NCBI GenBank assembly: GCA_934555825.1
Contig: CAKTFJ010000001.1
Coordinates: 248,001-312,000, forward strand
DNA: 64,000 bases
Origin: an uncultured Hyphomicrobium sp.
GTDB lineage: Bacteria; Pseudomonadota; Alphaproteobacteria; Rhizobiales; Hyphomicrobiaceae
Direction of reading: 5' to 3'
Made by a program: the position numbers and the translations under genes. Of this stretch, positions 52,882 to 61,425 are shown one piece after another. The notes under the pieces were generated by a model. The model was given only the letters and a program-made list of their open reading frames with translations. It had not been told where the DNA came from and did not search any database. The stretch's first letter is position 1, and each line of letters begins with the position of its first letter.

Positions 52882-53699
52882 TGCAGGATAGTGCTCCGCG
52901 CTCCGGCCAGGATGACATCGAAGCTTCAAAGGCGCCGCTGCTCGATCACCTCATCGAGTTGCGCCAGCGGTTGATCTATTCGGTCGCTGCGTTCTTCGCG
53001 ATGTTCCTGCTGTGCTTCACCATCGCACGATACATTTACGACGTACTGGTGTGGCCGTACGTGTGGGTTTCGGGCGAGCACCAGGTGCGCCTCATCGCGA
53101 CGCACTTCCTCGAACAGATCTTTACGCATTTGAAGCTCGCGCTGTTCGGCGCGGCATTTCTGTCGTTTCCTGTCGTGGCCACACAGATCTACAAGTTCGT
53201 CGCGCCGGGGCTTTACAAGAACGAGCGCGCAGCTTTCCGGCCCTATCTGATCGCGACGCCGATCTTCTTCGTCCTCGGCGCGATGGTCGTCTATTTCATC
53301 GCAATGCCGATCCTCATCCGCTTCTCGATGGGGCTTGCGCAGTCGGCGAGCGAGGGCTCGGCGGCCATCGAGCTGATGCCGAAAGTTTCGGAATACCTGT
53401 CGCTGATCATGACGCTGATCTTCGGCTTCGGCATCTGCTTCCAGCTTCCGGTCGTGCTGACGCTGCTCGCGCGGATCGGGGTGGTGACGTCCGACATGTT
53501 GCGGAACGGTCGGCGCTTCGCCATCGTCGGCATCTTCGCGGTTGCGGCCGTGATGACGCCGCCCGACGCCATCAGCATGATCATCATGGCGCTGCCGACG
53601 ACGCTGCTTTACGAACTCGCCATTATCTCCGTCTCGTGGGTCGAGAAGCAGCAGGCGGCCAAGCAGGCCGCCGAAGCGGCCGCCAAGATGACCACCTGA
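52881..53699 (+). CDS. tatC: Sec-independent protein translocase subunit TatC
   Basis: 272 residues, six membrane helices. Family marks are LLDHLIELRQRLIYSV at the cytoplasmic N-terminus, which contacts the twin-arginine signal, then FKLALF-like helix 2 and the YKFVAPGLYKNERAAFRPYL loop. RFAIVGIFAVAAVMTPPDAISMIIMALP lies near the end. It is complete and overlaps tatB by one base. Confidence 0.97.
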   Translation: MQDSAPRSGQDDIEASKAPLLDHLIELRQRLIYSVAAFFAMFLLCFTIARYIYDVLVWPYVWVSGEHQVRLIATHFLEQIFTHLKLALFGAAFLSFPVVATQIYKFVAPGLYKNERAAFRPYLIATPIFFVLGAMVVYFIAMPILIRFSMGLAQSASEGSAAIELMPKVSEYLSLIMTLIFGFGICFQLPVVLTLLARIGVVTSDMLRNGRRFAIVGIFAVAAVMTPPDAISMIIMALPTTLLYELAIISVSWVEKQQAAKQAAEAAAKMTT

Positions 53700-53804
53700 C
53701 GCTTCCCGCTATGAAACGCGTCTCAGCGGCCGCCTAGACCTCGGCTGTCTCGCGTCCTATAGCTCTCGGGACCTCGCAAACCAACGACGCCAAGGACGGG
53801 CCAC

Positions 53805-55091
53805 GTGTTCGACATCAAGTGGATTCGAGAGAATGCTGAAGCCTTCGATGCTGGGCTGAAGAACCGCGGCCTGGAGCCGGCGAGTGCCAAGCTCCTGGAA
53901 CTCGACGAGGCGCGCCGCCGGCATCTGACCAAGCTGCAGGATGCGCAGAGCCGTCGCAACGCGGCGTCCAAGGAGATCGGTAAGGCGAAGGGCGCGAAGG
54001 ACGAGGCGCTGGCCAGCAAGCTGATGGCGGAAGTGGCCGAGCTCAAGGAGGTCATCCAGTCGGGCGAGGAGGAAGAGCGCAAGCTCATCCACGCGCTCGA
54101 AGAGGCGCTCTCCGTCATCCCGAACACGCCGCGTGAGGACGTGCCGGTTGGTGCGGACGAAACGGACAATGTGGAAGTGCGCAGGGTTGGCGCGCCGCCG
54201 AAGTTCGATTTCACGCCCAAGCAGCATTTCGAGATCGGCGAAGCGCTGGGGCTGATGGATTTCGAAACGGCGGGTAAGGTGTCCGGCGCGCGGTTCGTTT
54301 ATCTCAAGGGTGCGCTCGCGCGGCTCGAACGTGCGCTTGCGAGCTTTATGCTCGATTTGCAAACCGACACGTTCGGCTATTCGGAAACGAATCCGCCGTT
54401 GCTGGTGCGCGACGATGCGGCGTTCGGAACCGGCAATCTGCCGAAGTTTGCGGAGGATCTGTTCAAGACCGAGAATGGCTATTGGCTCATTCCCACCGCC
54501 GAAGTTTCGCTCACCAATTTGGTGCGCGAGCAGATCCTGGACGAAGATGCGCTGCCGATGCGGCTTACGGCGTGGACGCCGTGCTTCCGCTCGGAAGCGG
54601 GTGCAGCCGGGCGCGATACGCGCGGCATGATCCGTCAGCATCAGTTCTCGAAGGTTGAGCTCGTCTCCATCACCACGCCCGAGCAGAGCCTCGACGAGCA
54701 CGAACGCATGACGGCGTGCGCGGAAGAGGTGCTGCGCCGGCTCGGGCTCGCCTATCGCACGGTGATGCTGTGCACGGGTGACATGGGCTTTGCCTCGCAG
54801 CGGACTTACGACATCGAGGTGTGGCTGCCTGGGCAGGATGCGTATCGCGAAATCTCCTCGTGCTCGGTGTGCGGCGATTTTCAGGCCCGGCGCATGAGTG
54901 CGCGCTATCGCGACAAAACGAGCAAAGAGGTGCGCTTCGTCCATACGCTGAACGGCTCGGGTCTCGCGGTGGGCCGCACGCTCGTTGCGGTGCTTGAAAA
55001 CTACCAGCAGGCAGATGGGTCCGTCATAATTCCTGAGGTGCTGCAGCCCTATATGGGCGGTATCACGCGTATCGAGCGGCCGGTGGCTTAA
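53805..55091 (+). CDS. serS: seryl-tRNA synthetase
   Basis: 428 residues from GTG 53805 ([22 protein letters not shown]). There is an N-terminal antiparallel coiled-coil arm (about residues 27-100). Class II motif 2 is [21 protein letters not shown] and motif 3 contains [16 protein letters not shown]. It charges tRNA-Ser and, with SelA, tRNA-Sec where present. It lies in the conserved position after tatC. Confidence 0.97.
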   Translation: MFDIKWIRENAEAFDAGLKNRGLEPASAKLLELDEARRRHLTKLQDAQSRRNAASKEIGKAKGAKDEALASKLMAEVAELKEVIQSGEEEERKLIHALEEALSVIPNTPREDVPVGADETDNVEVRRVGAPPKFDFTPKQHFEIGEALGLMDFETAGKVSGARFVYLKGALARLERALASFMLDLQTDTFGYSETNPPLLVRDDAAFGTGNLPKFAEDLFKTENGYWLIPTAEVSLTNLVREQILDEDALPMRLTAWTPCFRSEAGAAGRDTRGMIRQHQFSKVELVSITTPEQSLDEHERMTACAEEVLRRLGLAYRTVMLCTGDMGFASQRTYDIEVWLPGQDAYREISSCSVCGDFQARRMSARYRDKTSKEVRFVHTLNGSGLAVGRTLVAVLENYQQADGSVIIPEVLQPYMGGITRIERPVA

Positions 55092-55281
55092 CCTCCCCCT
55101 GTCATGCCGGCTGAGGCATCGCCGAGAGCCGGGACGTAGGGGCGGTTGACGCCGGGAGCGTTTGACGGACGTGCTACATTCGATAGCTTGGGTCCCGGAT
55201 GACGAGGCGGGACACGGCAGGTTTGATTAGCAGGCGTCTCGGCCGCCTTGCGTGCGGGATGACAGTGGATAGCGGTTGAAC

Positions 55282-56076
55282 ATGCGCATTCTGGTGACCA
55301 ACGATGACGGTGCGGGCGCGCACGGGCTTTCCGTGCTGCACCAGATCGCGCGTCAGCTTTCGGACGACGTGTGGATCGTGGCGCCTGAGACGAACCAGAG
55401 CGGATCGTCGCACGCGCTGACGCTGCAGGTGCCGTTGCGATATCGCGAAGTTGGCGAGCGGGCGTTCGCCGTGCGCGGGACACCTGCGGATTGCGTGATC
55501 ATGGGCGTGAAGCACGTGCTGAAAGATCGGGCGCCCGATCTCGTGCTGTCGGGCGTCAACCACGGCGCGAATCTCGCCGAGGACGTGACCTATTCGGGCA
55601 CCATTGCGGGCGCCATGGAAGGCACACTGCTCGGCATCCGGTCGATCGCCATGAGCCTCACCATCGGGTTCGATCCTGAGGGTAAGCAGCACTGGAAGAC
55701 GCCGCTCACGTATGGTGCGCGGCTCGTCGAGCAGTTGCTCGCGAACGACTGGCCGGCGGGCACGCTGATGAACGTCAACTATCCCGATCTCGCGCCGGGC
55801 GATGTCCGCGGTATTGCCGCCACGCGGCAGGGCCGCCGCGATCAGGGCGGGCTCAAGATCGAGGAACGCAGCGACACGTGGGGCGCGCCCTATTTCTGGG
55901 TGGGTTTCTCGCATCGCCGGTCCGATCCCGTGGAGGGGACAGATCTGCGCGCCATCGCGGATGGAATGATCTCCGTAACGCCGCTCTATCTCAATTTAAC
56001 CCACGAGGCGACGCGCGAGACGCTCGGCCGGACGCTGACGCTGGATGGCGGCGGGCGCCTGAAAGACGCGGGCTGA
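55282..56076 (+). CDS. surE: 5'/3'-nucleotidase SurE
   Basis: 264 residues from ATG 55282 (MRILVTNDDGAGAHGLSVL); TTG 55276 is two codons upstream. Metal-dependent nucleoside monophosphate phosphatase of stationary phase. Metal ligands are the Asp pair in NDDG and the Ser/Asn in SGVNHGANLAEDVTYSGTIAGAMEG; APETNQSGSSHALTL is also conserved. In many relatives pcm follows directly; here the next gene is the LysM/M23 protein after 294 bases. Confidence 0.96.
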   Translation: MRILVTNDDGAGAHGLSVLHQIARQLSDDVWIVAPETNQSGSSHALTLQVPLRYREVGERAFAVRGTPADCVIMGVKHVLKDRAPDLVLSGVNHGANLAEDVTYSGTIAGAMEGTLLGIRSIAMSLTIGFDPEGKQHWKTPLTYGARLVEQLLANDWPAGTLMNVNYPDLAPGDVRGIAATRQGRRDQGGLKIEERSDTWGAPYFWVGFSHRRSDPVEGTDLRAIADGMISVTPLYLNLTHEATRETLGRTLTLDGGGRLKDAG

Positions 56077-56087
56077 CGCTCCAACTG

Positions 56088-56132
56088 GAGCCGTTCCGAT
56101 TTTAGTGGAATTGGGGAACGGCTCTAGCTTTT
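56088..56132 (+). terminator. palindromic terminator-like element after surE
   Basis: A perfect 10-bp stem GAGCCGTTCC / GGAACGGCTC around a 17-base loop that can extend the pairing (ATT/AAT), followed by TAGCTTTT. It lies 12 bases after the surE stop. The form resembles dispersed intergenic palindromes of Hyphomicrobiales as well as a terminator. Confidence 0.65.
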
Positions 56133-56313
56133 GGTTCCCACTTTTCCGGAAGCACTCTAGGCAACCTTAAGGTCGTCAAGTCGCCGATATTTCTCCGTCA
56201 TCGCAGCACAATCCACGCGTACTGATAAGGCTCCGGGGCCGGAATGTCCGGACAGAGCCGGCTGTCAGCCGTACCACGCCCCACACGAATCGCGTCGCAA
56301 TGTTCAGCGCGCG

Positions 56314-56328
56314 TTAAGGACCCGTTAA
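56314..56328 (+). promoter_or_regulatory. CtrA-type binding site upstream of the LysM/M23 gene
   Basis: TTAAGGACCCGTTAA is a perfect TTAA-N7-TTAA, the cell-cycle regulator CtrA box of alphaproteobacteria, followed by C as in the extended consensus. A further TTAA follows at 56333. The site ends 42 bases before ATG 56371. I noticed no other perfect copy in the intergenic gaps I scanned. Confidence 0.6.
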
Positions 56329-56370
56329 CGAGTTAAGGGTTACCTGAAGTGGGTATTTAGGGTGTGTGGC

Positions 56371-57984
56371 ATGTTAAAGTGTTTGCGTAAATGTCATCGA
56401 TCCTTCGGCGTGTCCGGCGCAGGTTCTGCGCTCGCCGTTGCCGTTGCCGTTGCGGCCGCGTTGGCGGGGTGCAGCGCGGATATTTCACGCTTCGATCTCG
56501 GCAATCCGGAAGGTGCGCGGGTTCAGTCCGGTTATGCACCTTCGGTGGGCATGAGCGGTCGATCCACGTCGTCGGAATTCGGTACCGCCGCTAACGACCG
56601 GCCGTCGCAGCGCCCCTCGCAGGTGTCGCGCTCCGACCTGCCGCCGCCGGATGGCCAGTTCACCACCAGCGCTCTCTCGCCTCAGCATTCGGATTCCTCT
56701 GCCGGGTACGGTTCGGGTTACGGGCATCGGCCCGCGCAGCATCCGAGCCAGCAGGCCTATGGCTCCAACCGCTATGAGTCGCCGTCCTACGGGGCGGCCG
56801 GTTCCTCGGGTTACGGCGGATCGCGCGACGTCGCGCCCGTGGCCAACTACGAGAGCCGGGGCGGAGGCGATTCCATCGAGGTCCGCTCGGGCGATACGCT
56901 CTACGGGCTCTCGCGTCGCCACGGTGTTTCGGTGAACGAATTGATGCGGGCGAACGGGCTCACGTCCTCGAACCTTCAGCCCGGACAGCGTCTCGTTTTG
57001 CCGTCCGGCTCCGGCGCACCGCAGCATCAGCCGAGCTATGAGTCTCCCCGTGTGGCGGCTGCGGCGCCTGTCGCGCCCGCCGCTTCGGCACCGTCCGATT
57101 GGAACGACACGTACACCGTACAGCCCGGCGATTCGCTTTACGCGATCGCGCGGACCAACGGCATCAGCCTTGCCGATCTCGAACGCTACAATGGCATTCA
57201 GGACTCGCGGCGCGTGATGCCGGGCACCGTCCTGCGCGTTCCGGGTGAGGCTGGGGCGTCGACGCAGGTTGCGGAAGCGCCGCCGGCCTATCAGCCGCCT
57301 CCGGCGGCTTATCAGGCACCGCCCGCGCAACAACCGATGCCGCGGACGACGATCGAAACACGCCCCGTGCAGACGCAGGAACATCGTCCCGCGCAAGAAG
57401 CTCGCAATCCGACCGGGACTGTGCGTCTCGGCGATCAGCGCGTGATGCCTCCGGGTGCCACTGCGCAGCAGCCGACGCTGCTCAATGGATCGAGCACGCC
57501 TCCGGCGAACGGTGAGCAGCGGGTTGCGCGATTGGAAACGCCGGGTTCGGCGAGCGATGCCGTATCGCCTGCTGCATCGCAGGGTTCCGGCTCCGTGGCC
57601 GGGTCGAGCAAGCTTCGCTGGCCTGTGGTCGGCAAGGTGGTCGGCGGTTTCGGGCCGCGTCCCGACGGCACGCACAACGACGGTGTGAATCTGTCTGCGC
57701 CGATGGGCACCGACATTCATGCGGCTGAAAGCGGCGTGGTGGCCTATGCGGGCGACGAGCTCAAGGGCTACGGCAACCTCGTTCTGATCCGCCACGAGAA
57801 TGGCTGGGTGACCGCCTACGCGCACGCCGACGAGATTCTCGTCAAGCGTGGCGACCGCATCAACCGCGGCCAGGTGATTGCGAAGGTCGGCCGCACAGGG
57901 CAGGTGGATCAGCCGCAGCTTCACTTCGAGTTGCGGCAAGGGCAGAAGCCCGTCGACCCCACGCCGTTCATGGAAAGAATCTAG
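56371..57984 (+). CDS. LysM/M23 (LytM) lipoprotein, NlpD-like with degenerate zinc site
   Basis: 537 residues from ATG 56371 (GTG 56362 possible). The lipoprotein signal ends in LAGC at Cys 34, followed by a Ser/Gly/Tyr-rich linker. Two LysM domains bind peptidoglycan: IEVRSGDTLYGLSRRHG near 170-211 and YTVQPGDSLYAIARTNG near 247-290. A Pro/Gln-rich spacer precedes the C-terminal LytM domain (about 425-530). In the LytM domain the first metal motif reads HNDGVN (Asn where Asp is expected) and the last reads QLHFEL (first His lost). Such degenerate LytM proteins, like EnvC and NlpD, activate amidases in cell separation instead of cutting wall themselves. A CtrA box lies upstream. Confidence 0.9.
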   Translation: MLKCLRKCHRSFGVSGAGSALAVAVAVAAALAGCSADISRFDLGNPEGARVQSGYAPSVGMSGRSTSSEFGTAANDRPSQRPSQVSRSDLPPPDGQFTTSALSPQHSDSSAGYGSGYGHRPAQHPSQQAYGSNRYESPSYGAAGSSGYGGSRDVAPVANYESRGGGDSIEVRSGDTLYGLSRRHGVSVNELMRANGLTSSNLQPGQRLVLPSGSGAPQHQPSYESPRVAAAAPVAPAASAPSDWNDTYTVQPGDSLYAIARTNGISLADLERYNGIQDSRRVMPGTVLRVPGEAGASTQVAEAPPAYQPPPAAYQAPPAQQPMPRTTIETRPVQTQEHRPAQEARNPTGTVRLGDQRVMPPGATAQQPTLLNGSSTPPANGEQRVARLETPGSASDAVSPAASQGSGSVAGSSKLRWPVVGKVVGGFGPRPDGTHNDGVNLSAPMGTDIHAAESGVVAYAGDELKGYGNLVLIRHENGWVTAYAHADEILVKRGDRINRGQVIAKVGRTGQVDQPQLHFELRQGQKPVDPTPFMERI

Positions 57985-57985
57985 T

Positions 57986-58190
57986 TTCGCTCACGGGCTT
58001 GTTCGAGAAGGCTGTTTTGGCTTCGCCAAGGCAGCCTTTTCGCGCCCTCCGAGGGGGCGCGGCAGTTGCCGCGGGTCGCGTCCAAGCGGAGCTTGGCTTC
58101 GCCAAGACGCTCCCGAAGGCCTGCGGGCTTGGAAGCGGGATCTGGTTGCGCCCAGACACGCCTGAGCCCTTCGGGCTAAGAGCGCTTCGT
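57986..58190. repeat. GC-rich intergenic repeat at a convergent junction, copy B
   Basis: Fills the gap between the 3' ends of the LysM/M23 gene and the ATPase gene. It shares its start, middle and end blocks with copy A at 36641-36765 but is longer, with two copies of the hairpin TTGGCTTCGCCAAG (near 58019 and 58092). Both copies lie between convergent genes. Confidence 0.6.
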
Positions 58191-59057
58191 TCAAAGCGCC
58201 ATTGGTTTGCCGAGGCGGCCGGCGAGATCCTGCGTGAACTGCCAGGCCACGCGGCCCGAGCGTGCGCCGCGCGTGATACTCCATTCCAGTGCGTCTCGCC
58301 GCAGCGTGGCATCGTCAAGGACGAGGCCGAAGTGAGCCGCGTAGGCGCGCACCATGGCAAGATAATCGTCCTGCGACGCGTTATGAAATCCAAGCCAGAG
58401 GCCGAAGCGGTCCGACAGAGACACTTTCTCTTCGACGGCTTCCGAAGGATTGATCGCGGTTGAGCTTTCGTTGTCCACCATATCGCGTGGCATCAGGTGC
58501 CGGCGGTTGGACGTGGCATAGAACAGCACGTTTTCGGGACGCCCCTCGATGCCCCCTTCAAGAACCGCCTTGAGCGATTTGTAGCTCGTGTCGTCGTAGT
58601 CGAATGAGAGATCGTCGCAGAACACGATGAAGCGATGAGGTGCATCGCGCATCGTGGCGAGCGCGGCCGGAAGTGTCGCGATGTCCTCGCGATGGATCTC
58701 GATGAGTTTGAGCCGCCGTGCGCCTTCCGCGAGGACGTCGGCGTGGGCCGCCTTGACGAGGCTGGACTTCCCCATTCCGCGTGCCCCCCAGAGGAGCGCG
58801 TTGTTCGCGGGCAGGCCTGCCGCGAAGCGGCGCGTGTTGTCGAGGAGTTGGGTGGCCGCGTGGTCGATACCTTTGAGAAGGGCGAGGGGGACGCGGTTCA
58901 CCTGCGGAATGGGCTGAAAACCGAGCGCGCCGGCCTGCCAGACGAACGCATCCGCGGCCTCGAACCGCTGCGGCCGGAGCGCCGGGGGGGCCAGCCGTTC
59001 CAGGGCGGCCGCGATGCGGTCGAGGCGGCTGGTCAGGTCTTTATCGTCGCTCGTCAT
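58191..59057 (-). CDS. DUF815 family P-loop ATPase
   Basis: 288 residues from the ATG complementary to 59055-59057; the longer frame upstream is basic and not family-like. The AAA+-like core has Walker A GARGMGKSSLVKA, Walker B-like FIVFCDDLSFDYDDTSYKSLKAVLEGG, the sensor stretch NVLFYATSNRRHLMPRDM and ITRGARSGRVAWQF near the C-terminus. This is the DUF815 ATPase family, of unknown physiological role, regularly found between the M23 gene and yajC in alphaproteobacteria. It is transcribed away from yajC. Confidence 0.88.
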   Translation of the reverse strand: MTSDDKDLTSRLDRIAAALERLAPPALRPQRFEAADAFVWQAGALGFQPIPQVNRVPLALLKGIDHAATQLLDNTRRFAAGLPANNALLWGARGMGKSSLVKAAHADVLAEGARRLKLIEIHREDIATLPAALATMRDAPHRFIVFCDDLSFDYDDTSYKSLKAVLEGGIEGRPENVLFYATSNRRHLMPRDMVDNESSTAINPSEAVEEKVSLSDRFGLWLGFHNASQDDYLAMVRAYAAHFGLVLDDATLRRDALEWSITRGARSGRVAWQFTQDLAGRLGKPMAL

Positions 59058-59239
59058 CGGGCAGAGCCTTGATTTTCCGGGTCTCGATGGACACCTGTGG
59101 CTGGAGATCGGGGGCTTGAGATCGGGTGCGCGCCTGACCGTGCCTTTCCGTTCTGCGGCGGCGGGCCCTCTATAACGCGAGCCGTGCTGCAGGGGCGAGG
59201 CCTGTCTTTCGGGAGCATGGCGGGGCTCCGGAGACATGC

Positions 59240-59267
59240 TTGCAATGCGGGCGGTGGACACTATAGT
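59240..59267 (+). promoter_or_regulatory. candidate promoter of yajC-secDF
   Basis: TTGCAA at 59240-59245 and TATAGT at 59262-59267 with a 16-base spacer, about 94 bases before the yajC start, in the 303-base divergent gap (59058-59360) between the ATPase gene and yajC. Nothing else is seen in that gap. Confidence 0.45.
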
Positions 59268-59360
59268 CGCGGCCGATCTCGGGCGGACAGACTGGCGGGG
59301 GTGCCTCCGGCAGAGCTGGCCGCGTTTCGCTTAGACGATCCGACAAGGACCTGTCCAAAC

Positions 59361-59702
59361 ATGTTTATTTCTCCGGCCTATGCCCAGGCGGCTGGCGGTG
59401 TGGATCCCTTCAGTGGGCTCCTGATCCCCATGTTGCTCATGGTGTTGATCTTCTACTTCCTCGTGATCCGTCCGCAGAGCCAGCGGCAGAAACAGCACCG
59501 CGACATGGTGGAGCGGGTGCGCCGCGGGGATACGGTCGTCACGTCCGGCGGGTTCGTCGGCAAGGTGGCGCGGGTGCCGGAAAACTCCGATGAGATCGAG
59601 GTCGATCTTGCGGAAACCCTCAAGGTACGCGTGCTCAAGAGCACGCTGATCGACGTGCGCTCGAAGAGCGAGCCGGTCAAGGATACCGTGACCACGAAAT
59701 AA
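59361..59702 (+). CDS. yajC: preprotein translocase accessory subunit YajC
   Basis: 113 residues from ATG 59361 (MFISPAYAQAAGG); the longer frame is not coding. It has one membrane helix (LLIPMLLMVLIFYFLVIRPQSQRQKQH) with the family RPQ motif, then a small domain RRGDTVVTSGGFVGKVARV. It associates with SecDF-SecYEG in the inner membrane. First gene of yajC-secD-secF. Confidence 0.95.
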   Translation: MFISPAYAQAAGGVDPFSGLLIPMLLMVLIFYFLVIRPQSQRQKQHRDMVERVRRGDTVVTSGGFVGKVARVPENSDEIEVDLAETLKVRVLKSTLIDVRSKSEPVKDTVTTK

Positions 59703-59714
59703 GCCGCAAAGCGG

Positions 59715-59738
59715 AGCGGGCGCGTTGCGCCCGCTTTC
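59715..59738 (+). terminator. attenuator-like hairpin between yajC and secD
   Basis: A perfect 9-bp stem AGCGGGCGC / GCGCCCGCT with a 3-base loop followed by TTC, 12 bases after the yajC stop. The weak U-run suggests partial termination or message protection rather than a full stop, since secD follows at once. Confidence 0.45.
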
Positions 59739-59775
59739 AACATGACAATGTTTTAGGGGAGAGGTCTCTTCAGCC

Positions 59776-61413
59776 ATGCTGCATTTCGAGCGCTGGAAGA
59801 TCGTACTGATCTTGCTGACCTGCTTCCTGGGCTTCCTGTTCGCGCTGCCCAACTTCTTTTCGGCCGAGACGCGCGCCAAGTGGCCGGGCTTCCTGCCGTC
59901 GCGGGCGATGCCGCTCGGGCTCGACCTTCAGGGCGGCGCGCATCTCCTGCTCGCCATCGATCAGAAGGATATCCGTCACGACTGGCTGACCAATCTGCGC
60001 GAGGATGCCCGCCGTTCGCTGCGCGATGCGAAGATCGGTTTTTCCGCGATCGGCATCTCGGGCGAGGCTCTTCAGGTTCGCCTCGTGAAGCCGGAGGATA
60101 CGGACGCGGCTTATGAAGCGCTCCGTAAGCTCGTGCAGCCGATCGGCAACCAGATCCTGGGTACGACGGGCGACGACATCGAGGTGCGGCGCGGCGCAGA
60201 GCCGGGCGTCATTCTTCTCCAGCCGACAGCGTTCGGATTGCGCGAACGCCTGATCCACGCAACGTCTGCTTCCATCGAGACGATCAACCGTCGCGTCAAC
60301 GCGATGGGTACGGCGGAATCGGAAGTGGTGCAGCAGGGACGGGACCGCATTCTCGTTCAATATCCCGGCCTCTCCGACACCCAGCAGCTCAAGGACCTGA
60401 TCGGTCAGACGGCGAAGCTCTCGTTCCACGCTGTTCATCCGACTGTGACCGCCGAGGAGGCGCAGACGACGCGTCCGCCCGTTGGATACAAGATCTATCA
60501 GTCGGGCGAGCGCGAGGACGACGTCGGGTATCAGTCGGCGTACGTGCTGCAGGAGGTGCCGGTGGTGCAGGGCGACGACCTCGTCGACTCGCAGCCCGCG
60601 TTCGACCAGCAGACGAATGCGCCGATCATCACGTTCCGTTTCAACCAGTCCGGCGCGCGCAAGTTCGGCAACTTTACGAAGACGCATGTGGGTGAACCGT
60701 TCGCCATCGTGCTCGATGACAAGGTGATCTCGGCGCCGGTGATCCGCGAGGCGATTCTCGGCGGTTCGGGCCAGATCTCCGGTAACTTCTCGGTCGACAG
60801 CGCGAACAACCTCGCCATTCAGCTTCGTTCGGGCGCGCTTCCGGCGAAGCTCACCATCGTCGAAGAGCGGACCGTCGGGCCGTCGCTCGGCGCAGACAGT
60901 ATCGAAGCGGGTATGCGTGCCTCCGTCGTGGGACTGACGGCGATGGGGATCATCACCGTCTACATCTACGGGACGTTCGGCGTTTACGCGCTGATCGGCC
61001 TCTTGGTGCACGGCATTCTCATTGCGGCGCTCATGTCGGCGGTGGGAGCGACGCTCACGCTGCCCGGCATCGCCGGCTTCGTTCTCACCATCGCGATGGC
61101 CGTGGACGCGAACGTGCTGATTTACGAGCGTGTTCGAGAAGAAATACGCGCAGGCAAAACGCAAGTGATGGCCATCGAGACCGGCTTCAGACGTGCGTTC
61201 ACCACTATTCTCGACAGTCAGCTCACCACACTCGTTGCCGGCCTGATCATGTTCTGGCTCGGTTCGGGGCCGATCCGTGGCTTCGCCGTTACGCTTTCGC
61301 TCGGCATTCTGACGTCGGTGTTTGCAGCGGTGACGGTGACGCGCCTGCTGTGCGCCATGTGGCTCAAGAACGCGAAGGCTGCCAAAGGGCGCCAAGTCGC
61401 TATTCCGATCTAA
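59776..61413 (+). CDS. secD: protein translocase subunit SecD
   Basis: 545 residues. Uses proton motive force to help pull exported proteins through SecYEG on the periplasmic side. It has TM1, then the GLDLQGGAHLLLAID P1 motif, a large periplasmic domain, and TM2-6 with GLTAMGIITVYIYGTFGVYALIG and the proton-relay AMAVDANVLIYERVREEIRAG. ATG 59776 follows a GGGGAGAGG ribosome site. It lies 12 bases before secF. It is complete and separate from SecF, not fused. Confidence 0.97.
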   Translation: MLHFERWKIVLILLTCFLGFLFALPNFFSAETRAKWPGFLPSRAMPLGLDLQGGAHLLLAIDQKDIRHDWLTNLREDARRSLRDAKIGFSAIGISGEALQVRLVKPEDTDAAYEALRKLVQPIGNQILGTTGDDIEVRRGAEPGVILLQPTAFGLRERLIHATSASIETINRRVNAMGTAESEVVQQGRDRILVQYPGLSDTQQLKDLIGQTAKLSFHAVHPTVTAEEAQTTRPPVGYKIYQSGEREDDVGYQSAYVLQEVPVVQGDDLVDSQPAFDQQTNAPIITFRFNQSGARKFGNFTKTHVGEPFAIVLDDKVISAPVIREAILGGSGQISGNFSVDSANNLAIQLRSGALPAKLTIVEERTVGPSLGADSIEAGMRASVVGLTAMGIITVYIYGTFGVYALIGLLVHGILIAALMSAVGATLTLPGIAGFVLTIAMAVDANVLIYERVREEIRAGKTQVMAIETGFRRAFTTILDSQLTTLVAGLIMFWLGSGPIRGFAVTLSLGILTSVFAAVTVTRLLCAMWLKNAKAAKGRQVAIPI

Positions 61414-61425
61414 GGAAGGTCAACA

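Noticed and set aside
55092..55281. Dispersed repeat between serS and surE (CCCGGATGACG and CGGGATGAC fragments)
   Set aside because: Fragments are short and imperfect; no second full copy could be identified in the window.
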